NCBI GenBank assembly: GCA_903995115.1
Contig: LR877153.1
Coordinates: forward strand, 186,001 to 250,000
Length of the DNA: 64,000 nt
Reading direction: 5' to 3'
Origin: Angomonas deanei
Taxonomy: Eukaryota; Euglenozoa; Kinetoplastea; Trypanosomatida; Trypanosomatidae
Under the pieces are notes generated by a model, which did not search any database, was not told the origin of the DNA, and worked only from the letters and a program-made list of their open reading frames with translations. Shown here piece after piece: positions 19,860-29,316 of the stretch; positions within the stretch are counted from its first letter, which is position 1; each line of letters begins with the position of its first letter. Position numbers and translations under genes: made by a program.

Positions 19860-21023
19860 ATGCCGTCGCCCGTTATACTGACGCGGTCGGCCCCCGCGCG
19901 GGCGACAAATATGAAATTCTTTGATCGGAAGGTAAAAGGAATCCAACGAAGTTTTGTCTCCACCCCCGCCTGTGATCTCCACAAGCTGGTGGCGGGGCAA
20001 ATGCTAGATCGACGCACCTTTGTGAAGCGGGACACGCCGGTGGTGTTGGAGGTGGGGGCGCACACGGGTTGGTTCTTCCGCCACATGATCGAGCGAAAGC
20101 AGCTCCACGGCCTAAAACAATACATCCAAACCGACATCTCGGAGGATCGGTTGAATAAAAATTACGAGGAGGTGAAGCACCTGATACCGCCGGAGGTAGA
20201 GTTTGTGCAGATCTGCTGCGACGAGGAAAAGGAAAACCCTTACGGCATCCCGCTCAAGTCGGTCGATATGGTGGTCTCTTGTCTTTCGATGCACTGGGTG
20301 AATGAGCTAGAGATGGCGATGGTGAATATACGCAAGGTGCTCAAGAAGGACGGTTTCATGATGCACTCCATGTTCGGGGGCAACACCCTCTACGAGCTGC
20401 GCGGTAGCTTCTCCATGGCTCAGACCGAGGTGCAGGGTGGGGTCAGCTCCCACATATCGCCCATGATCGACGGGGCGGGTATATCCACGCTCATTTTACA
20501 GTGTGGCTTTAATATCCCCACCATCGACCTCGACCGTCACCTACTCCTGTATAAGACCCCTTTTCACTTGTTAGAGCACCTCTCCCTGATGGGGGAGAGC
20601 GCCTGCCACTACCGCCGTGAACCCCTCAACCGGGATGTGTTGCTGGGTGCCATGGCGGCGTACGAGGTCATGTACAAGAAGAATGAGCTTATCCCAGCCA
20701 CGTTCGAGATCTTCCACACCATCGCCTGGAGTCCCAGTCCCACGCAGGCGAAACCGCTGGAGCGGGGGACGGGGCAAATTCCCTTGTCCTCGATGGGCGG
20801 CAAGAATAACAAGAAGCTGCAGGGGGTGTTGGACGAGTTCGCCAAGGACCCCGACGATCCGGCGCTACAGCTCCGCGCGGAGGAGTTGTTCCAAAAGCTG
20901 CGGCAGGAAAGTGCGGAGCTCATGGAGAAACGTGGATTCGACACCACCGGGTTTGATGTGAACCGAGATGAGACCGCACGTACGGTCCGCAACAAGCCGG
21001 ATCCCCCGTTCCAAAACGAGTAG
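19860..21023 (+). CDS. NDUFAF5: NDUFAF5-like arginine hydroxylase/methyltransferase, complex I assembly
   Basis: Homologue of human NDUFAF5, a mitochondrial protein with a class I SAM-binding fold that hydroxylates an arginine of the complex I subunit NDUFS7 during assembly. Family landmarks are clear: FDRKVKGIQRSF at the start of the mature domain, VVLEVGAHTGWF as the SAM motif I, VVSCLSMHWVNEL, the long hallmark GFMMHSMFGGNTLYELR, SSHISPM, MGES, and PATFEIFHTIAW near the end. The first 17 residues (with arginines, no acids) look like a mitochondrial presequence. Length is 387 against about 345 in human, with a charged C-terminal extension. If the acceptor at 19857-19858 is used, the leader is one base long; AG at 19848-19849 is also available. 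An alternative start is the ATG at 19911. Confidence 0.9.
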   Translation: MPSPVILTRSAPARATNMKFFDRKVKGIQRSFVSTPACDLHKLVAGQMLDRRTFVKRDTPVVLEVGAHTGWFFRHMIERKQLHGLKQYIQTDISEDRLNKNYEEVKHLIPPEVEFVQICCDEEKENPYGIPLKSVDMVVSCLSMHWVNELEMAMVNIRKVLKKDGFMMHSMFGGNTLYELRGSFSMAQTEVQGGVSSHISPMIDGAGISTLILQCGFNIPTIDLDRHLLLYKTPFHLLEHLSLMGESACHYRREPLNRDVLLGAMAAYEVMYKKNELIPATFEIFHTIAWSPSPTQAKPLERGTGQIPLSSMGGKNNKKLQGVLDEFAKDPDDPALQLRAEELFQKLRQESAELMEKRGFDTTGFDVNRDETARTVRNKPDPPFQNE

Positions 21024-21219
21024 TACTCACATACGACAACAAAAATTATGACTATACGCACAATAGGCGCGTTTTGGGTCGTTACGAAGTAGCAATTTGT
21101 CGGTGGTCTGCTGATCTTACAGCGGTTTATTTTCCCAAACAATCTGTGTTTATTAGGAACCTCACCCACACCGTCTCTCTTCCCATCCACAGTATTTATT
21201 CTAGTGGTTTCATGTGTAA

Positions 21220-22155
21220 ATGTACGTCGGGCCATGGCAGGAATACAAATTAATGCGCGTCATTGAGGACCTTCGAGGGGAGCTCGATAAACAACAGCAA
21301 CGACTAAACCTGCAGGAGGAGCAAACCGGAAACCACCTGACAAGTAGCTCGAACCTTCCGCCGGTTTCGCAGAAGGAGGCCGACCGCCTCGCCTCCACGC
21401 GACGGGTGAAACCACCTTTCCGTGTCTACGAGACGACCGCCGCCGACGTGAAGCAGCAGTGCGCCTATTGCGAGCCAGTAGATGCAGAATTCAACAACAC
21501 CCTCAAGAAGAATGAGACCACCAACACGATCAACGAGCACACCGCCTTTAGCAGCGAGGTATCCAACCCGCATCGGTATCAAATAAAAGACGTCAAGGAG
21601 CCCACCTACGGAAAGAATGAGGAGCGCGTGCTGGGCATGTTTTCCTCCGACAAACTACCGCCCCTCCCAGGTCACCCCCTGGTGAGAGAGTTGGCACGGA
21701 AAGTGCCGCTGGACACCAACGCCATTAGTGCCAGGGCAGGACAGAAGGTGTACAGTCGATATATAAACCCCGGCGGGAAGGCCGCCTCCTGCCCCACCTC
21801 CACCCGAGGGGACTACAGTCAGAGTAGGCCCACGTGGGATAGCGAGGACATTAAACGCAAACGGCTTATTGAGCGTCGGATGCGGTTGGAGGCCTTGTAT
21901 AAAAACGGGAAGCAAGAACCAGAAGAGGAAGAAGAAGAAGAGACCGTGGTGGAGGAAAAGAATAACACAATGGGGCCCGACGATACGACGGCCGTGGTAG
22001 ACGCCCTTCCCCCAAACCCAGCGGGGGAGGACGCCGTGCTAGACCTTTTTGCTAACGCCCAACCGCCCACGCCGAAGCGGATTGAGGAAGATGATATAGG
22101 GGGATTGTTGGACTGGGCAAATGACCTGGATGACGCTTGGCTGCAAAACATGTAA
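21220..22155 (+). CDS. Conserved-looking acidic protein, function unknown
   Basis: A 311-residue hydrophilic protein. It has a short N-terminal helix with RVIEDLRGELDKQQQRLNLQ (coiled-coil-like), a CAYC pair near residue 86, a long region with many P, T, S and N residues, a basic helix DIKRKRLIERRMRLEALYKN near 210, then an acidic run of seven E and a C-terminus rich in D and W (LLDWANDLDDAW). No transmembrane segment or known domain was recognised. The acceptor AG at 21191-21192 follows a good pyrimidine tract. An ATG at 21212 in another frame would give a 13-codon upstream ORF overlapping this start. Confidence 0.75.
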   Translation: MYVGPWQEYKLMRVIEDLRGELDKQQQRLNLQEEQTGNHLTSSSNLPPVSQKEADRLASTRRVKPPFRVYETTAADVKQQCAYCEPVDAEFNNTLKKNETTNTINEHTAFSSEVSNPHRYQIKDVKEPTYGKNEERVLGMFSSDKLPPLPGHPLVRELARKVPLDTNAISARAGQKVYSRYINPGGKAASCPTSTRGDYSQSRPTWDSEDIKRKRLIERRMRLEALYKNGKQEPEEEEEEETVVEEKNNTMGPDDTTAVVDALPPNPAGEDAVLDLFANAQPPTPKRIEEDDIGGLLDWANDLDDAWLQNM

Positions 22156-22424
22156 ATAAATCGATACCTATATTATTCAGCTGTTTGGGAGGTTTCCCTC
22201 CATTGAAAAAAAGAGTGTATATTACCGAACAAAATCAAAAGAGACCAGGCAGGGCAGAATCGTTTACATTATGCAACGGAATTCTGTGGTAATCAATCAA
22301 TCTTTTCCAACATTTGTGTCTCTCTCTCTTTTTTTTTTTTGTTTTGTGCGTGGTCTGATTCAATAGCGGTGCACAGAATTAGCATTCTTTTATTTACAGA
22401 CAAATTATATCACGTTAGCGGAGA

Positions 22425-23756
22425 ATGGAATACTTTTCTCTCCACAATGGGCCACTAGTGTCCGACGACGAGGTGCTGGTGTTGACAGAGGTGAACACGG
22501 CGCTATATAACGGAAATACAAAAACACAGTGGAAGGACGGGAAAATCTCCTTGTCCACCCATAGTCTCATCTTTCAGGCCTTGGATAAGGAAAATACGGT
22601 GCTCAAGTTGCCCTTGAAGTGCAACGACAGCGCAGGGGAGACCCCAACATTAGTGAGTGGCAGTCTACTCAGTAGCGACAAGATTGTGGTACCCTTGCCT
22701 GGAGGAAAACACATCAAGATATCCTTTCGCAAAGGCGGTGCCTCTCGCTTTTATGATCAGCTAAAAAGTGTCTTGTCGAAGAGAGCGTGGAGGTCAGTAG
22801 CTGCCCCCGCACCCGCGCCAGCGCACCCTACTGCCGCCGCCAGTCCGCAGCACAATCCCACACGAGAGGTGACCCCCGCCGCCACTGCTGGCAAGACGAA
22901 GGAGCAGCTGGAGGAGGAGGAGCGGTACAAGGTGGACACCTATTACACCGCAGACCGTATTGGTATTGCGGGTGTCATTCAGAGTAGCACAGAGTCCACC
23001 AAAATGACAGGCACTTTCAAGGATATCGATGATGTGATGCAGCAGGCCTCGTCGCTGGTGCAAAACATAAAACAGCTGAAACAAAAGTCGTCTGGTAATT
23101 CGACGCAAGAGGCGAATGAGTTCGCGCAGTTGGAAAGTATTGAGGAAACGTTAGGTTTAGGGGTCATGGTGAAGGCGAGGGGTGGCGGCAAGTCCAAGCT
23201 GGGGACGATGCAGTCCAAGTATCACGTCGAGTTAGCCAACGAACTCCATGCGTGGATGACGCACCCAAAAAATGGAAAGCTCTTCCAGACGATGCCCATT
23301 ATCCCTCTGATTGAGTTGTTTTCGATTTACAATAAGGCGCGTAGTGGAGACTTGGTGTCGCCGGAGGATGTGCTCCTGGCGTGCCGCGAAATGACGGGCA
23401 TGCCGTCCTCGGTGTACACCCTGGAGACGCTTAGTTCAGGTCGTATGGCGCTGGTCCACAAGGATACCTCCATCGTCCTCCACCGTCTCACCAAGCTGCT
23501 GGGGCCCCGGCTGGTCAATGCAAAAAGTCCCCACAAGGCGACCATCAAGCCGACCCAGACGGTCCCCACCACCTCTCAGTTCCCTACCAACAGCTCGCTG
23601 AGGTCTGTCAATGAGATACAATTGGCGAACGAAATTAACGTCTCCAGCTCCGTCGCCAAGGACTTGCTGGAGCAGCTAGAGGATACGGGCTACCTGTGTC
23701 GCAGCGACGCGGGATTTGGGTGTGCTTCCTTTTATTGGAATATTTTTGTATTGTAA
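22425..23756 (+). CDS. VPS36: ESCRT-II subunit VPS36
   Basis: VPS36 anchors the ESCRT-II complex to endosomal membranes for sorting of ubiquitinated cargo. The first 125 residues look like a GLUE (split PH) domain, with the conserved start pattern and KDGKISLSTHSLIFQ. A proline/alanine-rich linker follows (about 125-160). The C-terminal half is the EAP30-type winged-helix region: IGIAGVIQSS, YHVELANELHAW, PLIELFSIYNKAR, GDLVSPEDVLLAC, and a last helix with LEDTGYLCRSD that matches human HLCRDD, ending in a hydrophobic tail. Length 443 is close to the human 386. No zinc-finger insertion is seen in the GLUE domain. Start ATG follows an acceptor at 22398-22399. Confidence 0.88.
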   Translation: MEYFSLHNGPLVSDDEVLVLTEVNTALYNGNTKTQWKDGKISLSTHSLIFQALDKENTVLKLPLKCNDSAGETPTLVSGSLLSSDKIVVPLPGGKHIKISFRKGGASRFYDQLKSVLSKRAWRSVAAPAPAPAHPTAAASPQHNPTREVTPAATAGKTKEQLEEEERYKVDTYYTADRIGIAGVIQSSTESTKMTGTFKDIDDVMQQASSLVQNIKQLKQKSSGNSTQEANEFAQLESIEETLGLGVMVKARGGGKSKLGTMQSKYHVELANELHAWMTHPKNGKLFQTMPIIPLIELFSIYNKARSGDLVSPEDVLLACREMTGMPSSVYTLETLSSGRMALVHKDTSIVLHRLTKLLGPRLVNAKSPHKATIKPTQTVPTTSQFPTNSSLRSVNEIQLANEINVSSSVAKDLLEQLEDTGYLCRSDAGFGCASFYWNIFVL

Positions 23757-23905
23757 AGTCGGTTTTGAAGCAAGAACACGTTAAAAAAAAAAAACTGGAT
23801 GGGCATTGAATGGAGAGTGTTTCTATAAATGGGTTTGTTTATCGCATACCATTTCCAATATACATATATTTGCTCTATTCTACCCTTCACACTAGCCAAA
23901 CAAAA

Positions 23906-25090
23906 ATGGAAAAGGCCCAAGCATTATTTGATAAGTGTGCTCCGCTGTTGGAGGAAGCAGCATTTAGCACGTGGAAGCGAAGCGAGGTGGAGATGTTTTT
24001 CCAGGTTCTCGCCGAGTACCACCAGGCAAGCGCCATGGCAGAAGAGGAGGAGGAGGCGGAGGACGTCGCAGAAAGTCATTACAAGACCACTGTTGCCGAG
24101 GTGGACCGCTTTTTGGTAAAGGTAAAAGGCTTTTTGAACGAAAAGTATCCGTTTGGGTCTATCGAGGAGCCCACACGGGTGCCGAACAGCGGAGAGGTGA
24201 GTGCCACCGCGGCGCCGGTGGTGTCCGTCGACGCCTTTCTCTACGACGAGGAGGACGTGCAACAGTTGATCGAGAAGGGGCAGTTGTCGGACCGATACTG
24301 TCTCGAATGTGGTAGCATGAAAACTGGACTGACCGAGTTTATCACGCACTCCTTCTCACGGGATCAGTTAGTGTTTATAGTGTGCTATGTGCTGCCCTAC
24401 CTGCGTAATGAACTGCAGTGCGATGTGTCCAAGCTCGTGGAGGTGGGGGCGCGCTTCGGCAATCTCCTCTGGGCCTGCTTCGCGGCGGCGGAGGAGAGAC
24501 AGACGGTGGTGAAAGAAGTTGTTGGGGTAGAATTAGACCAAAAGATGGTGGACGTGCAGCGCGCGCTCCTCACCCGCTTCTGCAGTCGGCCGAAGCCAAC
24601 AAACCCCCTCACCTGCCGCATCGTCCACAGCGACTGTTTCGAGGGAGAGGGGAAGGCTGCCTTGACCGGTGGGGATGTGCTGGTCTTACACAACGTATTT
24701 CAGTACTTTGTGCAAACCCCCGCCGACCACGTCCGGTGCTGGACCACCCTACGGGAAACCGCGAACCGACCTGGTCAGATCCTTCTCTGCTCCCCGCCCA
24801 TAGAGGAAACCTTGAGTGGGGTGGACGAGGGCGTGATTCGGCAGCACCTCAAGACCAAGAAGCGGCCGAGGGAGGAGACCCCAATTGGCGAGGTGATCCA
24901 ACAGTGGCTGGAGGAGTACGTGGAGTGCATCACGATCGATGAGGTGCGGGACACCTTCCTGCAGCTGCGAACGGCGGAGTTGGGCTGCGGGGAGGACTGT
25001 GGCGACGGCTGCTGTGAACACGAGGAGAATAGTGTGGCGGAGGACCTCCGGGAGGGGGTTCAAAACATTGCGGTGTATCGTGTGAAGTAA
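23906..25090 (+). CDS. SAM-dependent methyltransferase-like protein
   Basis: A 394-residue protein with an N-terminal helical region, a central motif YCLECGS followed by FITHSFSRDQL, then a class I methyltransferase-like core: LVEVGARFGNLLWA as motif I, VVGVELDQKMVD as the acidic loop that would hold the SAM ribose, and VLVLHNVFQYF as motif IV. The C-terminus carries a cysteine cluster (CGEDCGDGCC). I recognise it as a protist-type methyltransferase-like protein but know no substrate. Translation could in theory begin at the in-frame ATG at 23810, but the pyrimidine tract and AG at 23894-23895 lie between the two, so the ATG at 23906 is chosen. Confidence 0.75.
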   Translation: MEKAQALFDKCAPLLEEAAFSTWKRSEVEMFFQVLAEYHQASAMAEEEEEAEDVAESHYKTTVAEVDRFLVKVKGFLNEKYPFGSIEEPTRVPNSGEVSATAAPVVSVDAFLYDEEDVQQLIEKGQLSDRYCLECGSMKTGLTEFITHSFSRDQLVFIVCYVLPYLRNELQCDVSKLVEVGARFGNLLWACFAAAEERQTVVKEVVGVELDQKMVDVQRALLTRFCSRPKPTNPLTCRIVHSDCFEGEGKAALTGGDVLVLHNVFQYFVQTPADHVRCWTTLRETANRPGQILLCSPPIEETLSGVDEGVIRQHLKTKKRPREETPIGEVIQQWLEEYVECITIDEVRDTFLQLRTAELGCGEDCGDGCCEHEENSVAEDLREGVQNIAVYRVK

Positions 25091-25212
25091 TCCGAAAACA
25101 TTTTTAAGACGTTTAATACTAAAAATAACAACCATAGCCCAGGTGCGTGAAGGGGATCATGTATATCCAGTGAATCTTGGACGAAAGACACACATAGAGG
25201 CGTATTCACACA

Positions 25213-25238
25213 CTTTTCCCTCTCTCTCTTTCCTTCAG
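25213..25238 (+). promoter_or_regulatory. Predicted trans-splice acceptor of PIN-like gene 1
   Basis: An uninterrupted CT-rich tract at 25213-25236 is followed directly by AG at 25237-25238, 41 bases before the start codon. Confidence 0.65.
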
Positions 25239-25278
25239 TATAGTATTAAAGGTATATTTATTCTACGGGGAAAAAAAG

Positions 25279-26649
25279 ATGGTTGACTATTTCCGTTTGA
25301 CGCTTATTACGGTCATCACCGTAGCAAAAGTGATGTTGTGTGCGGTAGTGGGGATGGGTGTGTCCAAGTACTTTATAAACCCCAAAAAGAGTGAAAAGGG
25401 TCTCACCTACATTTCGGTTCAGATCTTTCTTCCGTGTCTGCTCTTCTCGAATCTGTGTCTCTCCGTGACTTGGGAGGCTATCGGGCACTACTACTGGGCC
25501 CCCATCATCGCGTGTCTTCCCATCCTGCTCGGTACCACCTCCTCCTTTGTGGCCAAGTATCTTCTGCCCAAGAAGTATCAGGCCTTGTTAATTCTAGGCG
25601 GTTCCTTCCAGAACGGCCTCACCTTTCCTCTCAGTATTATTCTAAACCTGAAAGGTGTGGAGTGGTTCAGTGGAAAGTCCGCCGAGAAGGCGCAGTCCTA
25701 CATCTTCCTGTACAATATTATGTGCTCCATCGGCCTCTGGGCAATTGGTGAACCCATTATTGTGTACTTTAAAAAGTGTCAGGACGAGGAGTTGGCCCGG
25801 CTGGCGGAGAACGTCGAGGCGGAGAAGGAAGAAGCACGGGGGCGACAGCTCGGGGACATGAGCTTTGCCCTCCCGTTTGAGGAGGAAAGCAAGGAGAAGC
25901 GGAGCGCCACCTCGGGGGAGCAGCTGACGTGGTATAGGCCGCCCGCCGACAATGACAACCCGCTCCGGCCAAAGGACTACGCCGCTACTGGAGAGATGGA
26001 AACGGAAGGAGAGAAGGAGGCGGAGGAGAGTACGTTGGGAAAGGTGAAGCGCATCGCGGGACAGTCCCTTCGCTCGCCACCGGTGTTTGTCAGTCTGCTC
26101 GCCATCTTCATCTCTCTCACGCCGCCGTTGAATTGGCTTGCCAGCTCTTTTGGAGGGCAAATCTTCTTGGGTGGTTTTGGTATCCTAGGGAAGGCGGCGA
26201 TCCCTCTTCAACTGCTGGTGTTGGGTCTCACCATTATGAGCAACCGATCCAGCGGGGAGGACCCAGAGGAGGCCGCCGCAGAGGGTGAGAAGATACAGGA
26301 AGGGGCACTGGCGATCAAGATGGCTAAAATTATTTCCCCACAAATATTGTTTTCTGTCCTCGCCGTGACCATTCGACTAGTCCTTCTTCCGGTGATTTGT
26401 CTGCTTGTCGTTCACCTGTTGAACACGGCCAAGATTATTCCCCAAGATCCCATCTTCCTGCTCACCATTCTCGTCTGCACCTGCTCTCCCTCCGCGATTA
26501 ACAGCTCCCTTATTTGCTCGCTCCACGACTACTACGCGAAGGAGTATGCGCAAATGATCGTCGTCATGTATGTGGCCGCTATCGCCTCAACGACGGGTTG
26601 GTTGTTCGTCGACATTCTGTATGTGCAATGGTATTATTCGTTAGGATAA
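25279..26649 (+). CDS. PIN/auxin-efflux-carrier-like membrane transporter 1
   Basis: A 456-residue membrane protein of the PIN/PILS-like membrane transport family (Pfam family of auxin efflux carriers). It has about five N-terminal membrane helices (residues 5-165) with family-like motifs: SEKGLTYISVQIFLPCLLF, the NGLTFPLSI segment, and LYNIMCSIGLWAIGEP. A hydrophilic loop of about 110 residues follows (170-280), then about five C-terminal helices with SPPVFVSLLAIFISLTPP and CSPSAINSSLI. This two-times-five layout is the family norm. Outside plants these proteins act in intracellular membranes; substrates in kinetoplastids are unknown. It forms a tandem pair with the next gene. Confidence 0.85.
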   Translation: MVDYFRLTLITVITVAKVMLCAVVGMGVSKYFINPKKSEKGLTYISVQIFLPCLLFSNLCLSVTWEAIGHYYWAPIIACLPILLGTTSSFVAKYLLPKKYQALLILGGSFQNGLTFPLSIILNLKGVEWFSGKSAEKAQSYIFLYNIMCSIGLWAIGEPIIVYFKKCQDEELARLAENVEAEKEEARGRQLGDMSFALPFEEESKEKRSATSGEQLTWYRPPADNDNPLRPKDYAATGEMETEGEKEAEESTLGKVKRIAGQSLRSPPVFVSLLAIFISLTPPLNWLASSFGGQIFLGGFGILGKAAIPLQLLVLGLTIMSNRSSGEDPEEAAAEGEKIQEGALAIKMAKIISPQILFSVLAVTIRLVLLPVICLLVVHLLNTAKIIPQDPIFLLTILVCTCSPSAINSSLICSLHDYYAKEYAQMIVVMYVAAIASTTGWLFVDILYVQWYYSLG

Positions 26650-26975
26650 GCAGAAGAAGAAAAGGTAAGCGCTGGTCTTGTTTTTCTTATCCGTGTACGA
26701 TCACCCCAGTGGCACATTAGAGAGCGTGCCCCTCAAAAGTTAAGTAAGTTTAGCGTTCATTACTTTTACCTGTTGTCCTTCCTTAAAACAATATATGTAA
26801 AGTCGATGCACAAAGTATGATTCCATCGTCTTTTTCATTAATAGAAAAGAGCACGCCAATCTTACTCGGTTGCTTTTCTCTCTTCGTTCATTTTCGTTTT
26901 TCTTTTTTTTTGCGAAAGCTTTATGAAGGAAGACGTACAGACACGATATCATCATAAGATTAGGCGTAACAAAAA
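26650..26975. other. Intergenic spacer
   Basis: Spacer between the two transporter genes. A pyrimidine tract at about 26875-26911 leads to AG at 26917-26918; a second AG lies at 26961-26962. No gene seen. Confidence 0.5.
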
Positions 26976-29076
26976 ATGGTAACGTTAAAATTGTTCTACA
27001 CGGCAATTTCGACCGTCTTCAAAGTGGTGGCGGCGGTGGTAGTGGGGATGGTGCTGTCCCCTTTTCTGAATGATCGAGAGGCGAGTGAAAAAGGTCTCTC
27101 CTTCATTGCGCTGCGTGTGCTCCTCCCCTCCATGTTGTTTGGCAATCTCACTTTGGATATTTCCCTTAGTTTATTACGGGAGTACTACTGGGCCATCGTC
27201 ATGTCCCTGGTGCCGCAAATACTAGGGGTCATCTTCGCCGTTGCGGTGCGGAAGAGTATTGATAAGGAGTGGCGGGTGCTGCTCGTGCTGGGGAGCACAT
27301 TCCAGAATGGTCTCGTATTTCCACTCTCGATTGTCACCAACATCAAAGGCGTGAGTTGGCTGGACAGGGAGGCGGTGGCACGGTGCGAGCAGTACGTGTT
27401 CCTGTACAACCTCACCTGTGCCCTGGGGCTGTGGTCGATTGGCAATGTGATGGTGAAGTTCCACAAAGACAAACTGGTGGCGCGTCTGCGGGATTTGGAG
27501 GAGGAGCGACTCTACCTCGACAAGCAGCGCGAGCGAACGGTGCGGAAGCATCTGCGGGGGGCCTTGTCCGACAGAAAGACGAGGAGGAGGAGCTGCCGGA
27601 GAAGGGAGCGACCCACCACGAGTGCCATCAGCGACATCAACACGCTGGCGGCGGTGCTGGACACCAACACCTCCAATGAAAAAGTGATGGAGAAGTTGGA
27701 GCAGGAGGTGGAAAGTAGTTTTTCTTCTGTAACATCTGAAGAGTCCGACTCCACCTCCGACGTGGCGCGGTCGACGCAGTCTGCCCCGCCTTCGTTGGAC
27801 GGCGAAGGGGAGGAGGAGGCACCGGAGAGTTTGGCCCAACTACATCGGTATTGGTACCGGCCGGTCCGCCGACACGCCCGTCCCATCTCGATGGAAAAGT
27901 TCAACCAGCTGTTCAGCGGGGAGGGAGAGGAAGCGGTGCTGCCCTCAGAGCGGGCGGCACGGAAGAGCGCTCACCGAGACAAGCCCCCTGCGCGAGCGTC
28001 TCGACGAGGCAGGAAAAAGAAGGTTCCACTCACCGCGGAGCAGCGGCAGGCACTCTATCAAGACCTTTTAACGAATGTGCCAGTCCCCGGTGTAGCCGAC
28101 CCATCCTCCCCGCTGGGTGGGCGAGGTGCTTTTCCGGAGAGGTCCGCGCAGGACAGGACGGAGGTGGATGTTTTTCCTGCACAACTCGGAAAGACCGTTC
28201 TCCTATCAGTACCGACGGATTCTGGGGCACCTGTGGACGGCGGTAAACATGCCACCAGCGTATATTAGTTTTGTCGCCATCGCGATTAGTCTCACTCCCC
28301 CGCTGCGGTGGTGTGCGGAGTCGGTGCCCGGTCTCGCCTTCATACAAGGGGTGGCCACCCTGGGGACGGGGTGTGTCCCTGTGCAGCTGGTGACACTTGG
28401 CATTACGCTGTCCACCAGCACGAAGGGTGAAATGATAAAGACCGCGAAGGAACTGCCCCGTCGGTTTAGTGAGTACCCGTGGTTCAGAAGGACAACTCCC
28501 TCCCACCGCACGAGCGCGCCCGCCCCTCCTCCTAGAAGCCTGACTGTCGGCGCTAAAAGTACGTCCGCATCTGCCGCAGTAACGAACGAGCCGGTCTCAG
28601 CCGAGCATATCATAAACGCACAGCCGGTCTTTTCCTTTCACCATCATCATCACCACCATCACCATGTAGAGGAAGGGAAAAAGGAAGTCCAGACGGGGTT
28701 GGCGTCGTCTTCCATTTTCGCTGGCCTTCTCCAGAAGTGGAAGAGCCTGTCGAACGCAACGCGGTTTGGTTTTCTGTGCATTTTTCTGCGGCTTCTGTTA
28801 CTCCCAGCCATTTCCTTCCTCATTGTGTACGGCCTCCTCAAGGCTGGCATCCTCCCCAGCGACCCCTCTTTCGTCATTTCCATCTTGATTGGTATCAGCT
28901 CCCCCGCGGCCGTGAACGGGTCTCTAATTTGCACCATGCACGGTTACTTTGCGACACAGTACGCCCGGATGATTTTCCTCATGTACTGCCTAGCGGTTCT
29001 TTCCTCCGCGCTGTGGTTGACGATCAGTGTCTACTACGCTGGGCTTCTAAACGCGAGCCAACACGCCCATCAGTAA
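26976..29076 (+). CDS. PIN-like membrane transporter 2 (frame change 28093-28268)
   Basis: Paralogue of the preceding transporter, conceptual length about 699 residues. The five N-terminal helices run to about residue 165 with SEKGLSFIALRVLLPSMLFG and NGLVFPLSIVTN. The central loop is much longer than in its neighbour and rich in R, E and S. The C-terminal helices are in the next frame, starting around AYISFVAIAISLTPPLRW and including SSPAAVNGSLICTMHGYFATQYARM, both aligned with transporter 1. The change (+1) must fall between a stop in the second frame at 28093 and the first-frame stop near 28266; the low-complexity loop hides the exact site. A run of nine histidines (28640-28666) lies in a second hydrophilic loop. 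One gene with one interruption is the best reading. Confidence 0.8.
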
Positions 29077-29316
29077 TCTACGAGCTGAGGGCCACATTAT
29101 CGGTAAAACGGTTTCACAAACATGAACACATTGGTAAAAAAAGAAAAATTTAGAATAACAAAGAAAAGGAAAAATGGTTCTCCTCTGTCTCATGTATGGT
29201 GTTTTGCAGAATCAACGACGCATTCTCTTTTTTTTTTTTTTTTTCGTTCACCTTTTACAAAAGATAGGATATAAATAGTGAATAAAAATATATCGAAAAA
29301 AAAAACTTAATTTAAC

